A stretch of 63,620 bases of DNA from Alphaproteobacteria bacterium Ga0077535 (GTDB lineage: Bacteria > Pseudomonadota > Alphaproteobacteria > Caulobacterales > Aquidulcibacteraceae). The notes under the pieces are model-generated. The model had not been told where the DNA came from. It ran no database searches and saw only the letters and a program-made list of their open reading frames with translations. This document shows positions 1 through 9,823 of this stretch, in pieces. Every line of letters starts with the position of its first letter. Positions within the stretch are counted from its first letter, which is position 1. The stretch is taken from the NCBI GenBank assembly GCA_001464425.1, contig LNEK01000024.1, positions 1-63,620 on the forward strand, given 5' to 3'. A program made the translations under genes and the position numbers.

Positions 1-2021
1 ATCACTTCGAACACGAGCCAGCCGTCCTCACGGTGCGCACGCAGCTTGATCTGGCCGTCTTTGGTGAATTTGGCGGCGTTCGAAAGCAGGTTGAGCAGAC
101 ACTGGCTAAGTTTGAAGCCGTCCGTCAGCGCGACGCCAAGCGGGCCGCCTGCTTCAACGCTAATTGCAGAGCCGTTTGCGACTGCGCTCGGCTTCACAGT
201 GGCGGCGGCCTCCGCGACCAGCGCGTCGATGTCCACTGGCTCGGCGGAAACTTCCATCGCGCCGGCTTCTATTTTTGAAAGATCGAGCACGTCATTGATA
301 AGCGCGAGCAAGCGTCGGCCAGCGGCATGAACGCGGCCTAGATCAGCACGCTCATCCTCGGCGCCGCGCTCCTCGGCGCTTTCAATCAGCATCTCTGTAT
401 AGCCGATGATGGCGTTGAGCGGTGTACGCAGCTCGTGGCTCATCGTGGCTAGAAATTGCGACTTCGCGATGTTGGCGCTTTCAGCGGCGAAGCGGGCAGA
501 TTCCAGCGCTTCGAACGCTTGCGCCAAGGCGATGTCGCGGCGTTCGATTTCATCAAGGATGTGCGTCAGCCGTTGGGTCGGCGTGTCTCGCACGGTGCGG
601 TCATTTGCCGGCGTTTGGGCGTCGGCGCCGCGGCGCGCGAGAATCTCTTCGGCGCGGCCTACGGCTTTCAACATGTTCCGGCGGCTGCGGTAGATGAGGG
701 CTGCGATGATCAGAACTGCAAGCAGGCAGGCGCCCGCTAGCAAAAAGGCGAGCTGCATCGCCTCCAGCGAGCGCGCCTGCAGCGCCGAGCGCATGGCTTG
801 CGCCTGAGCGCGCTGCTCGGCGTCAGCGACTTCGCTTTCCATGGTGGCGCGCAGTTCGCGCACGCCATCATTAAAGCGGTTCATCAGATTGCGCTCGGAC
901 GCCTCATGGGCATAGCGCAATGCGGCGAATGCCTCTGCGTAGCGGCCTTCGGCGTTGAGTATTTCGGGCTCGATCAGGTCCAGGCGCTCGTTAAGGCCGG
1001 GGTCGCCGCGAGCCGCGGCGAGGGCGCGTAGTTCGATCATGGCTTCGCGCGCCTCCGCACCCAGACCGAGGCGGGCGAGGGCATGGACGCGATAGATCAG
1101 CAGGCGCGTCAGGTATTCTGGCGGCGCTTCAACGATGGCGCGGCCTTGGTCGGCGCAGCTCAGCGACATCTGATAATTGCCGGCCAGGAAATGCACCTTG
1201 GCGCACAGCATGTTGGCGAAGAAGCGCATCGCCGGCAGGCCGCTGCGTTCGGCGATCTGACCATGGATAGTGACCAACCGTTGCGCTTCGGCGATTGCGC
1301 CGGCCTGCGCGAACATGCCAGCGATATTGTTGACGATGACCACGCCGTCGATCGGCTTGCCCGCAGCGGCTTCGAGTTCAGTCGTGCGTTCCATGTGCGA
1401 GAGCGCTGTCTCGTAGTCGCCCACGCGGATGGAATTGTACGCCATGGCGTCGTGCAAGCCGGCGCGTAGTGTTCGCGTGGCGGGGCTATCTGGGAGGTGA
1501 AGCAATCCAGCACGCGCCGACTCTAGTGAATTGCCGGAGAGGCCAAGATCGGTCAGCGCATAGGCATGGAGCCGTTCGCCGGCGGCGCGGACCAGCGGGT
1601 CGGTCTCCGCGCGCAGCAGCTGGGACAGATTCCGGCGTACCGTGACGTAGTCGCCGTCTAGCGCAGGCGCATAGGCGTGAAGCACGGCGGCCATCGCGGC
1701 AAAGCGGCGGTTGGATTGCGCGCTCACTTCCCGCTCGAGAGCCGCAAGCGAGCGTGTCGCAGCCTCTGCGTCCGAGGCTATGTAGTCATCGGCGGCAAGA
1801 TCGTAGAGCGCCTGCAGACGAGCCTCGCCGGAGGCGCGGCGCGCGACTTCTTCGCGTTGGTTGCGCACATTGGCGGTGATGACGTGGTTTTCAGCGTCGA
1901 TGCGGCGCGCTAGCGCCTCGCCGCGCGCGACCCAGCCACTTGCTTCCTGCGCCTGCGCAGTGCTGACAAAGCCGAACGCGCACACGCCCATAATGAGCGC
2001 GCGCAGGGTAGTTGCTCGCAT
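1..2021 (-). CDS. Membrane sensor histidine kinase with periplasmic TPR-like region (3' end cut by window edge)
   Basis: Two-component sensor kinase whose last part lies outside the window. From the ATG at 2021 the protein opens with a Sec signal-like stretch (residues 1-24, ending AQAQ), then about 390 helical residues rich in Ala/Leu that look like TPR repeats, a membrane segment near residues 424-445, and a short linker. The HisKA dimerisation box is clear (SHELRTPLNAIIGYTEML), with phospho-acceptor His529. The ATPase N-box (NLLSNAAKFT) is reached just before the edge; the G boxes are not visible. Periplasmic TPR sensing with cytoplasmic phosphotransfer is inferred from this order. No partner response regulator is visible. 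It is read away from aroA's 3' end, with 78 bases between them. Confidence 0.9.
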   Translation of the reverse strand, partial: MRATTLRALIMGVCAFGFVSTAQAQEASGWVARGEALARRIDAENHVITANVRNQREEVARRASGEARLQALYDLAADDYIASDAEAATRSLAALEREVSAQSNRRFAAMAAVLHAYAPALDGDYVTVRRNLSQLLRAETDPLVRAAGERLHAYALTDLGLSGNSLESARAGLLHLPDSPATRTLRAGLHDAMAYNSIRVGDYETALSHMERTTELEAAAGKPIDGVVIVNNIAGMFAQAGAIAEAQRLVTIHGQIAERSGLPAMRFFANMLCAKVHFLAGNYQMSLSCADQGRAIVEAPPEYLTRLLIYRVHALARLGLGAEAREAMIELRALAAARGDPGLNERLDLIEPEILNAEGRYAEAFAALRYAHEASERNLMNRFNDGVRELRATMESEVADAEQRAQAQAMRSALQARSLEAMQLAFLLAGACLLAVLIIAALIYRSRRNMLKAVGRAEEILARRGADAQTPANDRTVRDTPTQRLTHILDEIERRDIALAQAFEALESARFAAESANIAKSQFLATMSHELRTPLNAIIGYTEMLIESAEERGAEDERADLGRVHAAGRRLLALINDVLDLSKIEAGAMEVSAEPVDIDALVAEAAATVKPSAVANGSAISVEAGGPLGVALTDGFKLSQCLLNLLSNAAKFTKDGQIKLRAHREDGWLVFEV

Positions 2022-2099
2022 TGAAACCCATCTGATTTTTGCGGGAGTATGACGAGCGCCCGTTAAGGGACCGGGCCAGTGACGTGGTGAAACTCGAAT

Positions 2100-3410
2100 T
2101 TACCCTGTTGGCCGGATGTCGGCGCCGAGGCTGGTCATGCAGTCGACAAAGCCTGGGAAAGACGTGGCAATCATGTCCGCGTCGTCCACCGTCACCGGCT
2201 CTTTCGACGCCATACCAAGCACCAGGAAGGACATGGCGATGCGGTGATCGCCCATCGTCCGGATCTGGGCCCCGCCGCGGACGCTCTTCGGCCCGTTGCC
2301 GCGCACGACAAGCCCATCCGGCAATTCTTCGGCGTCGACACCGCACGCCCGCAGCCCGTCCACCATCAGTGAGATGCGGTCGCTCTCCTTCACGCGCAGC
2401 TCGGCCGCGCCGACGATGCGCGTCTCGCCTTGCGCAAACGCCGCCGCCACGGCCAGGATCGGAAATTCATCGATCATTGCGGGCGCGCGTTGGGCGGGCG
2501 GTTGTACGCCCTTGAGTTTGCTGGAGCGGACAATGATGTCGGCCACTGGTTCACCAATCGGGTCGTGGCGTTCCTGCCAAGTGAAGTCTGCGCCCATTTC
2601 TTTGAGCGTTTCATAGAGGCCGGTGCGTAGTGGGTTCATAAGCACGTCTTCGACGCGGATTTCCGACTTTGGCGTGATCAGCGCCGCGACCACCGGGAAA
2701 GCGGCAGAAGACGGATCGGCCGGAACGTAGATGCGCGTCGCTTTGAGCTGGCTTGCGCGCACGCGTGGGTGGGCCCCGCCATCCATCTCCACAGTATCAA
2801 TCGCCGCGCCAAAGACTTTGAGCATGCGCTCGGTATGATCGCGCGAACGCTCGGGCTCGATCAGGATGGTGTCGCCTTCGGCCTGGAGCCCCGCGAGCAG
2901 CACCGCCGATTTCACCTGCGCCGATGACACTGGCGAGCGATAAGTGATGCCCTTCAGTTTGCCGCCATGCACGATCAGCGGCAGGCGGTTTTCGGTAGAG
3001 TCGAACCGCGCCCCCATTTGCGAAAGCGGCGCGATCACGCGATTCATTGGCCGCTTGCGCAAGGATTGATCGCCATCGAAGCGGGCGCTGAGTTTGAAGC
3101 CGCTCACTGCGCCGACCAGAAGGCGCGCCGCGGTGCCCGAGTTGCCGCAATCGATGGTCTCGCCAGGCTGCCGGAAGCCGCCGGCGCCCTCCACGCGCCA
3201 AGTGCCGTCGCCCGCTTTCTCAGCCTGGGCCCCCAAGAGACGGACCGCTTCGGCGGTGTTCATAACGTCCTCGGATTCGAGCAGACCCTCGATTTCGCTG
3301 ACGCCATGGGCCAGCGCGCCCAGGATGAGGGCGCGGTGGGAGATCGATTTATCGCCGGGGGGACGGGCTCGGCCCCGCAGCGGCTCGGCGACGCGCGCCT
3401 TTAGAAGCAT
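2100..3410 (-). CDS. aroA: 3-phosphoshikimate 1-carboxyvinyltransferase (EPSP synthase)
   Basis: Sixth step of the shikimate pathway: transfers enolpyruvyl from PEP to shikimate-3-phosphate, in the cytoplasm. The N-terminal PGDKSISHRALILG motif, the central DCGNSGTAARLL motif and the late ESDRI motif are all family hallmarks. The ATG at 3410 gives 436 residues, the usual family length, and places the PGDKS motif about 20 residues in. The reading frame is open further upstream to 3554, but those residues are Arg/Pro-rich and unlike the family, so I leave them out. It is divergent from the FYDLN-acid gene, with about 120 bases for two promoters. It is a housekeeping gene with nothing unusual visible. 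Confidence 0.96.
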   Translation of the reverse strand: MLLKARVAEPLRGRARPPGDKSISHRALILGALAHGVSEIEGLLESEDVMNTAEAVRLLGAQAEKAGDGTWRVEGAGGFRQPGETIDCGNSGTAARLLVGAVSGFKLSARFDGDQSLRKRPMNRVIAPLSQMGARFDSTENRLPLIVHGGKLKGITYRSPVSSAQVKSAVLLAGLQAEGDTILIEPERSRDHTERMLKVFGAAIDTVEMDGGAHPRVRASQLKATRIYVPADPSSAAFPVVAALITPKSEIRVEDVLMNPLRTGLYETLKEMGADFTWQERHDPIGEPVADIIVRSSKLKGVQPPAQRAPAMIDEFPILAVAAAFAQGETRIVGAAELRVKESDRISLMVDGLRACGVDAEELPDGLVVRGNGPKSVRGGAQIRTMGDHRIAMSFLVLGMASKEPVTVDDADMIATSFPGFVDCMTSLGADIRPTG

Positions 3411-3531
3411 GACGACACCTAATCGGCAGCCGCTTGGAATGGGATGACAAAGCTTTTGACAGGCGGTCTCGGAGGTGGCAAGCGAGCGCCCCGCGTGGGG
3501 GGCGCCCCGCCCGGGAATGAGGGAGAGCCTT

Positions 3532-4014
3532 TTGGCCAAGACCGATTTGGGCACGAAGCAGGTGTGCCCGAACTGCGGGGCGAAGTTTTACGATTTGAGC
3601 CGTCGCCCGGCCGTCTGCCCCAAGTGCACCACCAGCTTTGATCCGGCTGAGGAAGGCGTGCGTGCGCGCCGCGGGCGCGGCCGCGCGGCCGCCAACGAGC
3701 CGAATTACGAGGATGACGAGGAAGTCGAAGACGCCAAGGCGAAAACCGCCGGCGACGACGATGAAGAGGACGCAGAGGCCACGCCCGAAGTGGATAGCGA
3801 GGCCGACGTCGAGCCGATCATCACCGATGATGACGATGCCGATGATCCCGCAACCGGCGACGAACTGCCAGAAGGTTTCTCGGAGGCCGATGGCGACGAT
3901 TTGGGCGATGACGCCGCTGACGACGACAGCGTGCCGATGCTTGAAGACGAAGAAGAGTTCCCGGAAGACGAGATTGGTCCGATCGGCGGCGGAGACGAAG
4001 ACGAGAGCCGTTGA
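3532..4014 (+). CDS. FYDLN-acid zinc-ribbon protein (TIGR02300 family)
   Basis: Small alphaproteobacterial protein of unknown function. Near the N-terminus it carries two CxxC pairs (CPNC and CPKC, about 20 residues apart) around an FYDL sequence, forming a zinc ribbon. The rest is a very long Asp/Glu-rich tail with many acidic runs. I chose the TTG at 3532 because it yields MAKTDLGTKQ, the start I associate with this family, and a GAGGGAGAG purine run lies just upstream; the ATG at 3517 is the alternative. The acidic tail creates long false reading frames on the opposite strand. The family name is secure; its role is not established. Confidence 0.9.
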   Translation: MAKTDLGTKQVCPNCGAKFYDLSRRPAVCPKCTTSFDPAEEGVRARRGRGRAAANEPNYEDDEEVEDAKAKTAGDDDEEDAEATPEVDSEADVEPIITDDDDADDPATGDELPEGFSEADGDDLGDDAADDDSVPMLEDEEEFPEDEIGPIGGGDEDESR

Positions 4015-4117
4015 GGCCGATTGGCGCACGGCGCTTGAACACAAATTGGGCGCAGCGTAGGTTCCGTCCTTCCCAAAACCGGGGCGCTTCGGCAATTGCT
4101 GAGCGCCTTCGCGAGAT

Positions 4118-4193
4118 GGGCCCTTAGCTCAGCTGGGAGAGCGCCTGCATGGCATGCAGGAGGTCAGCGGTTCGATCCCGCTAGGGTCCACCA
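4118..4193 (+). tRNA. tRNA-Ala (anticodon GGC)
   Basis: A 76-base cloverleaf can be folded by eye. The acceptor stem GGGCCCT pairs with AGGGTCC with one G-U pair, followed by A and an encoded CCA (4191-4193). The D arm contains AGCTCAG, the anticodon stem is CCTGC/GCAGG with loop ATGGCAT, so the anticodon is GGC and reads GCC alanine codons. The T loop TTCGATC is standard. It stands alone between the acidic zinc-ribbon gene and an ABC exporter. Confidence 0.97.
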
Positions 4194-4280
4194 TTTTTCC
4201 AAGCATTCGTCTTCTAGGCCTACCAGTGCGTGTCATGCGCCTGGCCTTGGCGACGACCATTGCGCATGCCACATCCCAGC

Positions 4281-6104
4281 ATGACCCAGACAGATACGGA
4301 TCGGCCGAGCTACGGCGCGGAGCATGTGGCGAGCGTGGGTCTCGCTGCAGAGAAGCGACAGCGCGGGCGCGACATCCGGCCTTTGCAGCGCTTGCTGCCT
4401 TACCTCGGCCGCCACCGCCTGGATCTGATCGCCGCCGCGGTATTTTTGCTTTTGGCCGCCGCCGCGGGTCTTGCGGTGCCGCTCGCGTTTCGCGGGGTCA
4501 TCGATCACGGCTTTGTAGCCGGCGATCCGGCAGCGGTAGACCGCGCTTTCATGGGCCTCGGGGTTGTGGCGCTGCTGATGGCGGTGTTCTCCGCCGGCCG
4601 CTTTTACTTCGTCAGCAAGATCGGTGAGCGCATCGTCGCGAACCTGCGCGCGGATGTTTACGACCACCTATTGTCCCTTTCGCCAGGCTATTTCACACGC
4701 GTCAGCACCGGCGAAGTGTTGTCGAGGCTGACGGTTGATGCGGCCATGGTGGAGAACCTCGTTGGGTCCACCGCCTCGATCGCAACGCGCGCTACGATTA
4801 CATTGATCGGCGCGTCCGTGATGTTGGCAATCACCAATGCCGAACTCGCCGGCCTGCTGCTCTTGATCATACCGTCCATGCTCGGGCCGATCTTATTGTT
4901 TGGTCGCCGTGTTCGCACGTTGGCTACCGCTGCGCAGGACCGCATCGCCGATGCCTCGTCGTCGGCCTCTGAGAGTATTGACGCGATCGACACTGTGCAG
5001 GCCTTTGGCCGCGAAGATGATATGCGCGCGCGCTTTCGCGCGGCGGTGGAAAAGGCTTTCGACGCCGCGCGCCAACGCATTCGTGCACGTGCGCAACTCA
5101 CGGCCGGTGCGATCAGCGTCATGTTCCTCGGCGTTGCTTTGGTTCTGTGGCTGGGTGCGCGCGCTGTGCTTGCAGAAGAGATGACGCCTGGCGCGCTGGC
5201 GCAGTTCGTTTTGTTCGCCATTCTGGCGGCAAGCAATGGCGCCATGTTGTCGGAGGTCTGGGGCGATGTGCTGAAGGCGTCAGGCGCAACCGAGCGTCTG
5301 ACCCAAATACTTGCTGAAAAACCCGACATTGCCGCGCCGGCTTTCCCTGTCGCGCTTCCTGAACCCGGCCGCGGCTTGGTGCAGTTTGAGCGCGTCTCTT
5401 TCGCCTATCCCGGCGCCGGCGAGCGTTCGGCATTGCGGGACTTCTCGCTGACGGTGAAGCCTGGTGAAACCGTTGCACTGGTCGGCCCGTCCGGCGCTGG
5501 CAAGAGTACGGTGTTTCGGCTGTTGTTGCGTTTCTATGACCCACAGGCCGGCCGGCTATTGCTTGATGGCGTAGAAGCGCAAGAGGCGGATCCACGCGTT
5601 TGGCGCACGCGCTTCTCGTACGTGTCCCAGGACGCGCATCTGTTTTCCGGAACAGCGGGCGAAAACATCGCGCTCGGCCGTCCGGACGCAAGTTTCGCTG
5701 CGCTCGAAAGCGCGGCGCGGCGCGCCGAAGCCTGGGCTTTCCTAGAACCAAGAGGCGGATTGGACGCGCTCGTCGGAGATCGTGGCAAAGCCCTGTCGGG
5801 TGGAGAGCGCCAGCGCCTGGCGTTGGCGCGCGCGCTGGCGCGGGATGCGCCGGTGCTATTGCTCGACGAAGCTACCAGCGCGCTGGACGCGCAAAACGAG
5901 CGATATGTTCAAGCCGCGCTCGCTGAAGCCCGCAAAGGGCGGACCACGCTGGTGATTGCTCACCGTCTCGCGACAGTGTTGGAGGCGGATCGCATCGTCG
6001 TGATGGACGCGGGCTGCGTAGTGGAAGAGGGCGACCACGCGTCTCTCGTCGCGCGGGGCGGATTGTACGCAAAACTGGCTGCAATGCAGTTCATGGAGGC
6101 GTAA
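4281..6104 (+). CDS. ABC exporter half-transporter (fused membrane and ATPase domains, MsbA-like)
   Basis: A single-chain half-transporter of about 607 residues that should dimerise in the inner membrane. The first ~330 residues are a type-1 exporter membrane domain with six hydrophobic helices. The ATPase domain has Walker A GPSGAGKST (from residue ~402), signature LSGGERQRLALARAL, Walker B VLLLDEATSALD and the IAHRLATV switch His. MsbA/lipid-type exporters share this layout, but the substrate cannot be read from sequence. I use the ATG at 4281 (MTQTDTDRPS); ATGs at 4230 and 4266 are possible but neither has a good ribosome-binding site. It converges on the glycosidase gene with a 21-base gap. 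Confidence 0.9.
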   Translation: MTQTDTDRPSYGAEHVASVGLAAEKRQRGRDIRPLQRLLPYLGRHRLDLIAAAVFLLLAAAAGLAVPLAFRGVIDHGFVAGDPAAVDRAFMGLGVVALLMAVFSAGRFYFVSKIGERIVANLRADVYDHLLSLSPGYFTRVSTGEVLSRLTVDAAMVENLVGSTASIATRATITLIGASVMLAITNAELAGLLLLIIPSMLGPILLFGRRVRTLATAAQDRIADASSSASESIDAIDTVQAFGREDDMRARFRAAVEKAFDAARQRIRARAQLTAGAISVMFLGVALVLWLGARAVLAEEMTPGALAQFVLFAILAASNGAMLSEVWGDVLKASGATERLTQILAEKPDIAAPAFPVALPEPGRGLVQFERVSFAYPGAGERSALRDFSLTVKPGETVALVGPSGAGKSTVFRLLLRFYDPQAGRLLLDGVEAQEADPRVWRTRFSYVSQDAHLFSGTAGENIALGRPDASFAALESAARRAEAWAFLEPRGGLDALVGDRGKALSGGERQRLALARALARDAPVLLLDEATSALDAQNERYVQAALAEARKGRTTLVIAHRLATVLEADRIVVMDAGCVVEEGDHASLVARGGLYAKLAAMQFMEA

Positions 6105-6125
6105 CAAGCTTCGATCCTGCCGCCG

Positions 6126-8321
6126 TCAGGCGGTGGTGACGATCTCGCAATCGCCTGAGCGGCGGATGACTTGCACAAGCACGTCTTGTCCCGAGCGCAT
6201 GAGAGAAACGTCAACGCTCGCATCAGCCACAGAGAGGCCGCGCACGACGACTTCATCCAGGAAGGATGGCAAAGTCGGCCGCTCAAAACTCACGCGCTTG
6301 CCGCGCGGATCGATGCGTAGTCCCAAGCAGGATTGCATCATGAGGATTGGGGCCGCCGTCGCCCACGCCTGAGGTGAACAAGCTACCGGATAGAATACTG
6401 GCCCGGCGCCACGCTGGCGCGGAAATCCACAGAAGAGTTCGGGCAGACGGCGAAGGTCCATATAGGTGGACGCCTCGAACAGGCCTTCAAAGATTTGCGC
6501 GGCTTGCTGGCGCAGTCCGTAGCGCGCGAAGCCGGCTGCTATAAGCGCGTTGTCGTGCGGCCAGATCGAGCCGTTGTGGTAGCTCATCGGATTGTAGCGC
6601 GCTTCCGATGTCGCCAATGTACGAATGCCGAAACCGGAGAACGAACCCATCAGCGTGCTGGCGACCGTCGCCGCACGCTCTGGAAATGCGATTCCAGCGA
6701 ACAGCGCGTGTCCAGCATTTGAACTGCGCACACGGCACGGCCGCTTTTCACCGTCGAGCGCCAGCACATAGGTGCCAAGCGCTTCATCGTAGAAGTGCGT
6801 GTCAAAGCGGCGGCGGAGTGCTTCTGCGCGGGTGTCCAAGTGCTTTGCCCGCGTGTCATCTCCTAGCCGCCGCGAAATATCGGCTGCGGCACGCCACGCC
6901 GCATAGACGTAGGCTTGGACCTCCACCAGCGCGATCGGTCCTTGCGCGAGGGCGCCATCCGCGTGTGAGATGGAATCTTGGCTATCTTTCCAGCCTTGAT
7001 TGGCGAGTCCTTCATCGGTTTGGCGGAAATACTCAACGAAGCCATCGCGATCACGGTCGCCGTACTCATCGATCCAGTTCAACGCCGCTTCGATGTTCAG
7101 CCAAAGCTCGCGGAGCGTTTCGATGTCGTCCGTGCGTTCCAGATAAGCGCCGGCCAGCATGACAAACAGCGGCGTGGAATCGACGCTGCCATAATAACGG
7201 CGGAAGGGGACTTCTCCCAGCTCCGCCATCTCGCCGCGCCGCAACTCGTGTAAAATTTTTCCGGGCTCTGCATCTGCATGCAGATCAATCTCTGTCGCCT
7301 GATTGGCCGCCAGATGTCCCAGGACGCCTCTCGCGATGGACGGATCGAACCATAGCGTCTGCAGCGCAGTGATGATGGAGTCGCGCCCGAACGCGGTGCT
7401 GAACCATGGAATGCCAGCGTACGGAAATAGCCCTTCGGGTGTTTGCGTGCACAACATGTAGAGATCGGACACGCTACGGCGCATGGCTTCGTTGAGGATC
7501 TCATTCGATGTGTCGATCGACGCCGCCAGTGATGAGGACGCTCGCAAGCTTCTGCGTGCGTTTACGAAGGCGCGAAAAAACGCGCGGCGCGCGGATTGGA
7601 CCGGTGGCAGTGGGTCACAGCCAATCTCAATAAAGAGCGCCTTGGTCTCTCCGGGCGCAAGGTCGATAAGGTATTCGGCAAAGTGCGATTTGAGTGTCGT
7701 CGGCGCCGGTTCGAACCTTAACTGAGTTTCGCGGAGCCGATCATCTAGGCCGGTGTAGGCAAGGGTCACCGAATCTGCGCTGAGCTTTTCCTTTTCGTGG
7801 CGGCCTCGGCGGGCCCGGGTCGCGCCGCGGACCTCGAAGATGTCGGCGAAATCTGCGGCGAACGTGAGGGCCAGGCGAATGCGAAGCGGCGCCTGATCAA
7901 AATTCTTCAGCGCAATACGCTCGTATGCAACCGCATCCCACAACAGCCTGACACGGCGGATGTGAAGCTGATCGTGCTTCAGCACGCAACGCCCTGTGGA
8001 ATCGTGCAAATCGGGATTCGACAGGTCGCAGATCAAGGCCGCGTTGTCGTCGCGCAGGCCGGAACTCAGCAGCATCGGACGCGCGTTGTTTATGGAAAGC
8101 TGGAGGCGCGAGAGATATCGAGTGTCGGCATGGAAGAGACCTTCGGGGCTTCCGGCGCCCGCGAGAATATCGCCATTGTGGTCGTACACCGCGAAGGTGT
8201 CGCCGTGTTTCAGCGCCCGCGGTCTGTGCTCCTGTAGAGAGGTCTCTGCTGGCACCAAAATAGGGCCGGTGTCCAATGCGGCGATCTCCGCCTCGGCTGA
8301 TGCTTTGCTCAAAATGGTCAA
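6126..8321 (-). CDS. Amylo-alpha-1,6-glucosidase / glycogen-debranching-like glycosidase
   Basis: A 731-residue protein with an N-terminal beta domain typical of the bacterial GDE_N_bis family (FAVYDHNGDI, FHADTRYLSR) and a C-terminal (alpha/alpha)6-barrel. Barrel motifs visible are TAFGRDSIITALQ, QGWKDSQDS and YHNGSIWPHDN, which in this superfamily line the active site and supply acidic catalytic residues. No signal peptide is seen, so a cytoplasmic role on alpha-glucans or glucosides is likely. It follows the GT4 gene by 13 bases on the same strand, the common pairing of a glycosyltransferase with this glycosidase. The exact substrate is unknown; proteins of this type are often annotated as debranching enzymes without biochemical proof. 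Confidence 0.88.
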   Translation of the reverse strand: MTILSKASAEAEIAALDTGPILVPAETSLQEHRPRALKHGDTFAVYDHNGDILAGAGSPEGLFHADTRYLSRLQLSINNARPMLLSSGLRDDNAALICDLSNPDLHDSTGRCVLKHDQLHIRRVRLLWDAVAYERIALKNFDQAPLRIRLALTFAADFADIFEVRGATRARRGRHEKEKLSADSVTLAYTGLDDRLRETQLRFEPAPTTLKSHFAEYLIDLAPGETKALFIEIGCDPLPPVQSARRAFFRAFVNARRSLRASSSLAASIDTSNEILNEAMRRSVSDLYMLCTQTPEGLFPYAGIPWFSTAFGRDSIITALQTLWFDPSIARGVLGHLAANQATEIDLHADAEPGKILHELRRGEMAELGEVPFRRYYGSVDSTPLFVMLAGAYLERTDDIETLRELWLNIEAALNWIDEYGDRDRDGFVEYFRQTDEGLANQGWKDSQDSISHADGALAQGPIALVEVQAYVYAAWRAAADISRRLGDDTRAKHLDTRAEALRRRFDTHFYDEALGTYVLALDGEKRPCRVRSSNAGHALFAGIAFPERAATVASTLMGSFSGFGIRTLATSEARYNPMSYHNGSIWPHDNALIAAGFARYGLRQQAAQIFEGLFEASTYMDLRRLPELFCGFPRQRGAGPVFYPVACSPQAWATAAPILMMQSCLGLRIDPRGKRVSFERPTLPSFLDEVVVRGLSVADASVDVSLMRSGQDVLVQVIRRSGDCEIVTTA

Positions 8322-8334
8322 TCAGTTCTCCCGC

Positions 8335-9426
8335 TTAGAGAGCGAGTTGCTCGGGCGCGGGCCGGTCGGTGGCGACAAACGCTTGCGTCATCGGCTCGGC
8401 GGTGAAGCCCGCATAAATATCAACATAGTCGCGCACCATGCGCTCAACAGTGAAGCGTGTCTCAAACCTCTTGCGCACAGCGGCGCGATCCAGACCGCCA
8501 ATCTTTTCAAGTGCGCCAACCGCTTCGTCGACAGTGTGCACAATGAAGCCGGTCACGCCGTCGTCGATGACCTCAGGCACCGAGCCCCGACCAAAGGCGA
8601 TCACGGGCGTTCCGCAAGCCATAGCCTCGATCATCACCAAGCCGAACGGCTCTTCCCAGTCGATCGGGAACAGCAAGGCCCGTGCAGCGCCTAGAAAGCT
8701 CGCTTTCTGATGTTCGCCAATCTCGCCCACGTACTCGACGTTCGGATGAGCTCGCACGAGCGGCGCGATGCAATCGTCCCAGTAAGCGCGATCCACGCGA
8801 TCGATCTTCGCTGCGATCTTGAGCGGCAACCCGGCGCGCGCCGCGATCTCGATAGCGCGATCTGGCCGTTTCTCCGGCGAGATGCGGCCGAGAAACGCGA
8901 GATAACCGCCACTTTGTGATGCAGATTGGAACGACAGCAGATCGCGCGGCAGGCCGTGGTACACATTGCCGATCCAGTTCACGGGCGGCATGGGTAGGCG
9001 CTGTGAATGGGAGATGGAGACGAGTGGGAGATTGGGGAATGCGGCGTAGAAGGGGCGGAGATCGGGGAGATCTAGCCGGCCGTGGAGCGTTGTGACGGTT
9101 CGGTGCGCGAAGCTGCGCACCACTGGGGCGTGCATGAGATCGATGTGGAAATGTAATGCGTCGAACTCGTGCGCACGCCGGGCGACCTTTTCCAGCATGA
9201 CCATGTTGTGCGGCAGGGCATCGATGACATGGGGGCTCAGTCGCAACGCCCGATCGGAGCAAGCATCGAGTTCGGCTGCCGTGATGGAATCGCCGCTCGC
9301 GAACAGCGTTACCTCGTGGCCTTGGTCAACGAGTTCTTCGGTTATGTAGGAAACGACGCGCTCGGTGCCGCCGTACAGCGCAGGCGGGCAGCTCTCCGCG
9401 AGAGGTGCGATCTGGGCAATTCTCAT
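8335..9426 (-). CDS. Glycosyltransferase family 4
   Basis: A 363-residue GT-B fold enzyme. The N-terminal half carries the glycine-rich acceptor loop (PPALYGGTERVVSYI), and the C-terminal half the GT4 donor site (FLGRISPEKRPD, then EPFGLVMIEAMACGTPVIAF, with the EX7E-type glutamates). The first of a two-gene unit with the debranching-like glycosidase, it probably builds or modifies a glucan or glucoside used as a compatible solute or storage compound; that is inference. It starts at the ATG at 9426 with only a weak upstream purine run. A 149-base gap separates it from DUF1328; I see no further gene there. Confidence 0.9.
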   Translation of the reverse strand: MRIAQIAPLAESCPPALYGGTERVVSYITEELVDQGHEVTLFASGDSITAAELDACSDRALRLSPHVIDALPHNMVMLEKVARRAHEFDALHFHIDLMHAPVVRSFAHRTVTTLHGRLDLPDLRPFYAAFPNLPLVSISHSQRLPMPPVNWIGNVYHGLPRDLLSFQSASQSGGYLAFLGRISPEKRPDRAIEIAARAGLPLKIAAKIDRVDRAYWDDCIAPLVRAHPNVEYVGEIGEHQKASFLGAARALLFPIDWEEPFGLVMIEAMACGTPVIAFGRGSVPEVIDDGVTGFIVHTVDEAVGALEKIGGLDRAAVRKRFETRFTVERMVRDYVDIYAGFTAEPMTQAFVATDRPAPEQLAL

Positions 9427-9575
9427 ATTGGCAAGCAGTCGGTGTGACCGATGCCATCTATTCGAGTGTATTCGCCCATGACGCCGCTCCTTATGGAGGC
9501 GAACGCCGCCCGAGATGATTGAGTTGCATACGGTGGGATTTCAAACCGGTTAGGTCGGCAACCCGCTCACGGCGA

Positions 9576-9749
9576 TTAGGTGATCTTCTTGTAAACCGTG
9601 TAGCCGAGCACGAGCAGCACGAGGAAAATCAGCAGCGCTGCGCCAAATAGGAACATCGCAATATCAACGGCCGCGCCTGCGAGGCCTGACAGCCCAAAAA
9701 GGCCCGCTACGAGCGCGATGACGAGAAATATCAGAGCCCATTTGATCAT
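9576..9749 (-). CDS. DUF1328 small membrane protein
   Basis: A 57-residue protein, MIKWALIFLVIALVAGLFGL at the start, with two membrane helices and a short basic C-terminal end (YKKIT). The pattern and length match DUF1328/YtjA, tiny inner-membrane proteins often found in stress-induced gene sets. A GGAGG ribosome-binding site ends five bases before the ATG, supporting the start. It lies between the GT4 gene and a 63-residue gene on the same strand, in a run that also includes a cold-shock protein. No function is established for the family. Confidence 0.9.
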   Translation of the reverse strand: MIKWALIFLVIALVAGLFGLSGLAGAAVDIAMFLFGAALLIFLVLLVLGYTVYKKIT

Positions 9750-9823
9750 GCCTGCCTCCGCGGCGTTGCGAGGGCAGGTAAACTCGGGCGCGAAGGTGTG
9801 GTTCCCTCGGCGCTCGTGCTCGT

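Noticed and set aside
3705-4076. Ser-rich minus-strand frame opposite the acidic zinc-ribbon gene
   Set aside because: Produced by the GAC/GAA-rich acidic tail read backwards.
6120-6133. Five-base-pair hairpin CCGCC-GTCA-GGCGG between the ABC exporter and glycosidase genes
   Set aside because: Too short, no T run, and half of it overlaps the glycosidase stop region; not called as a terminator.
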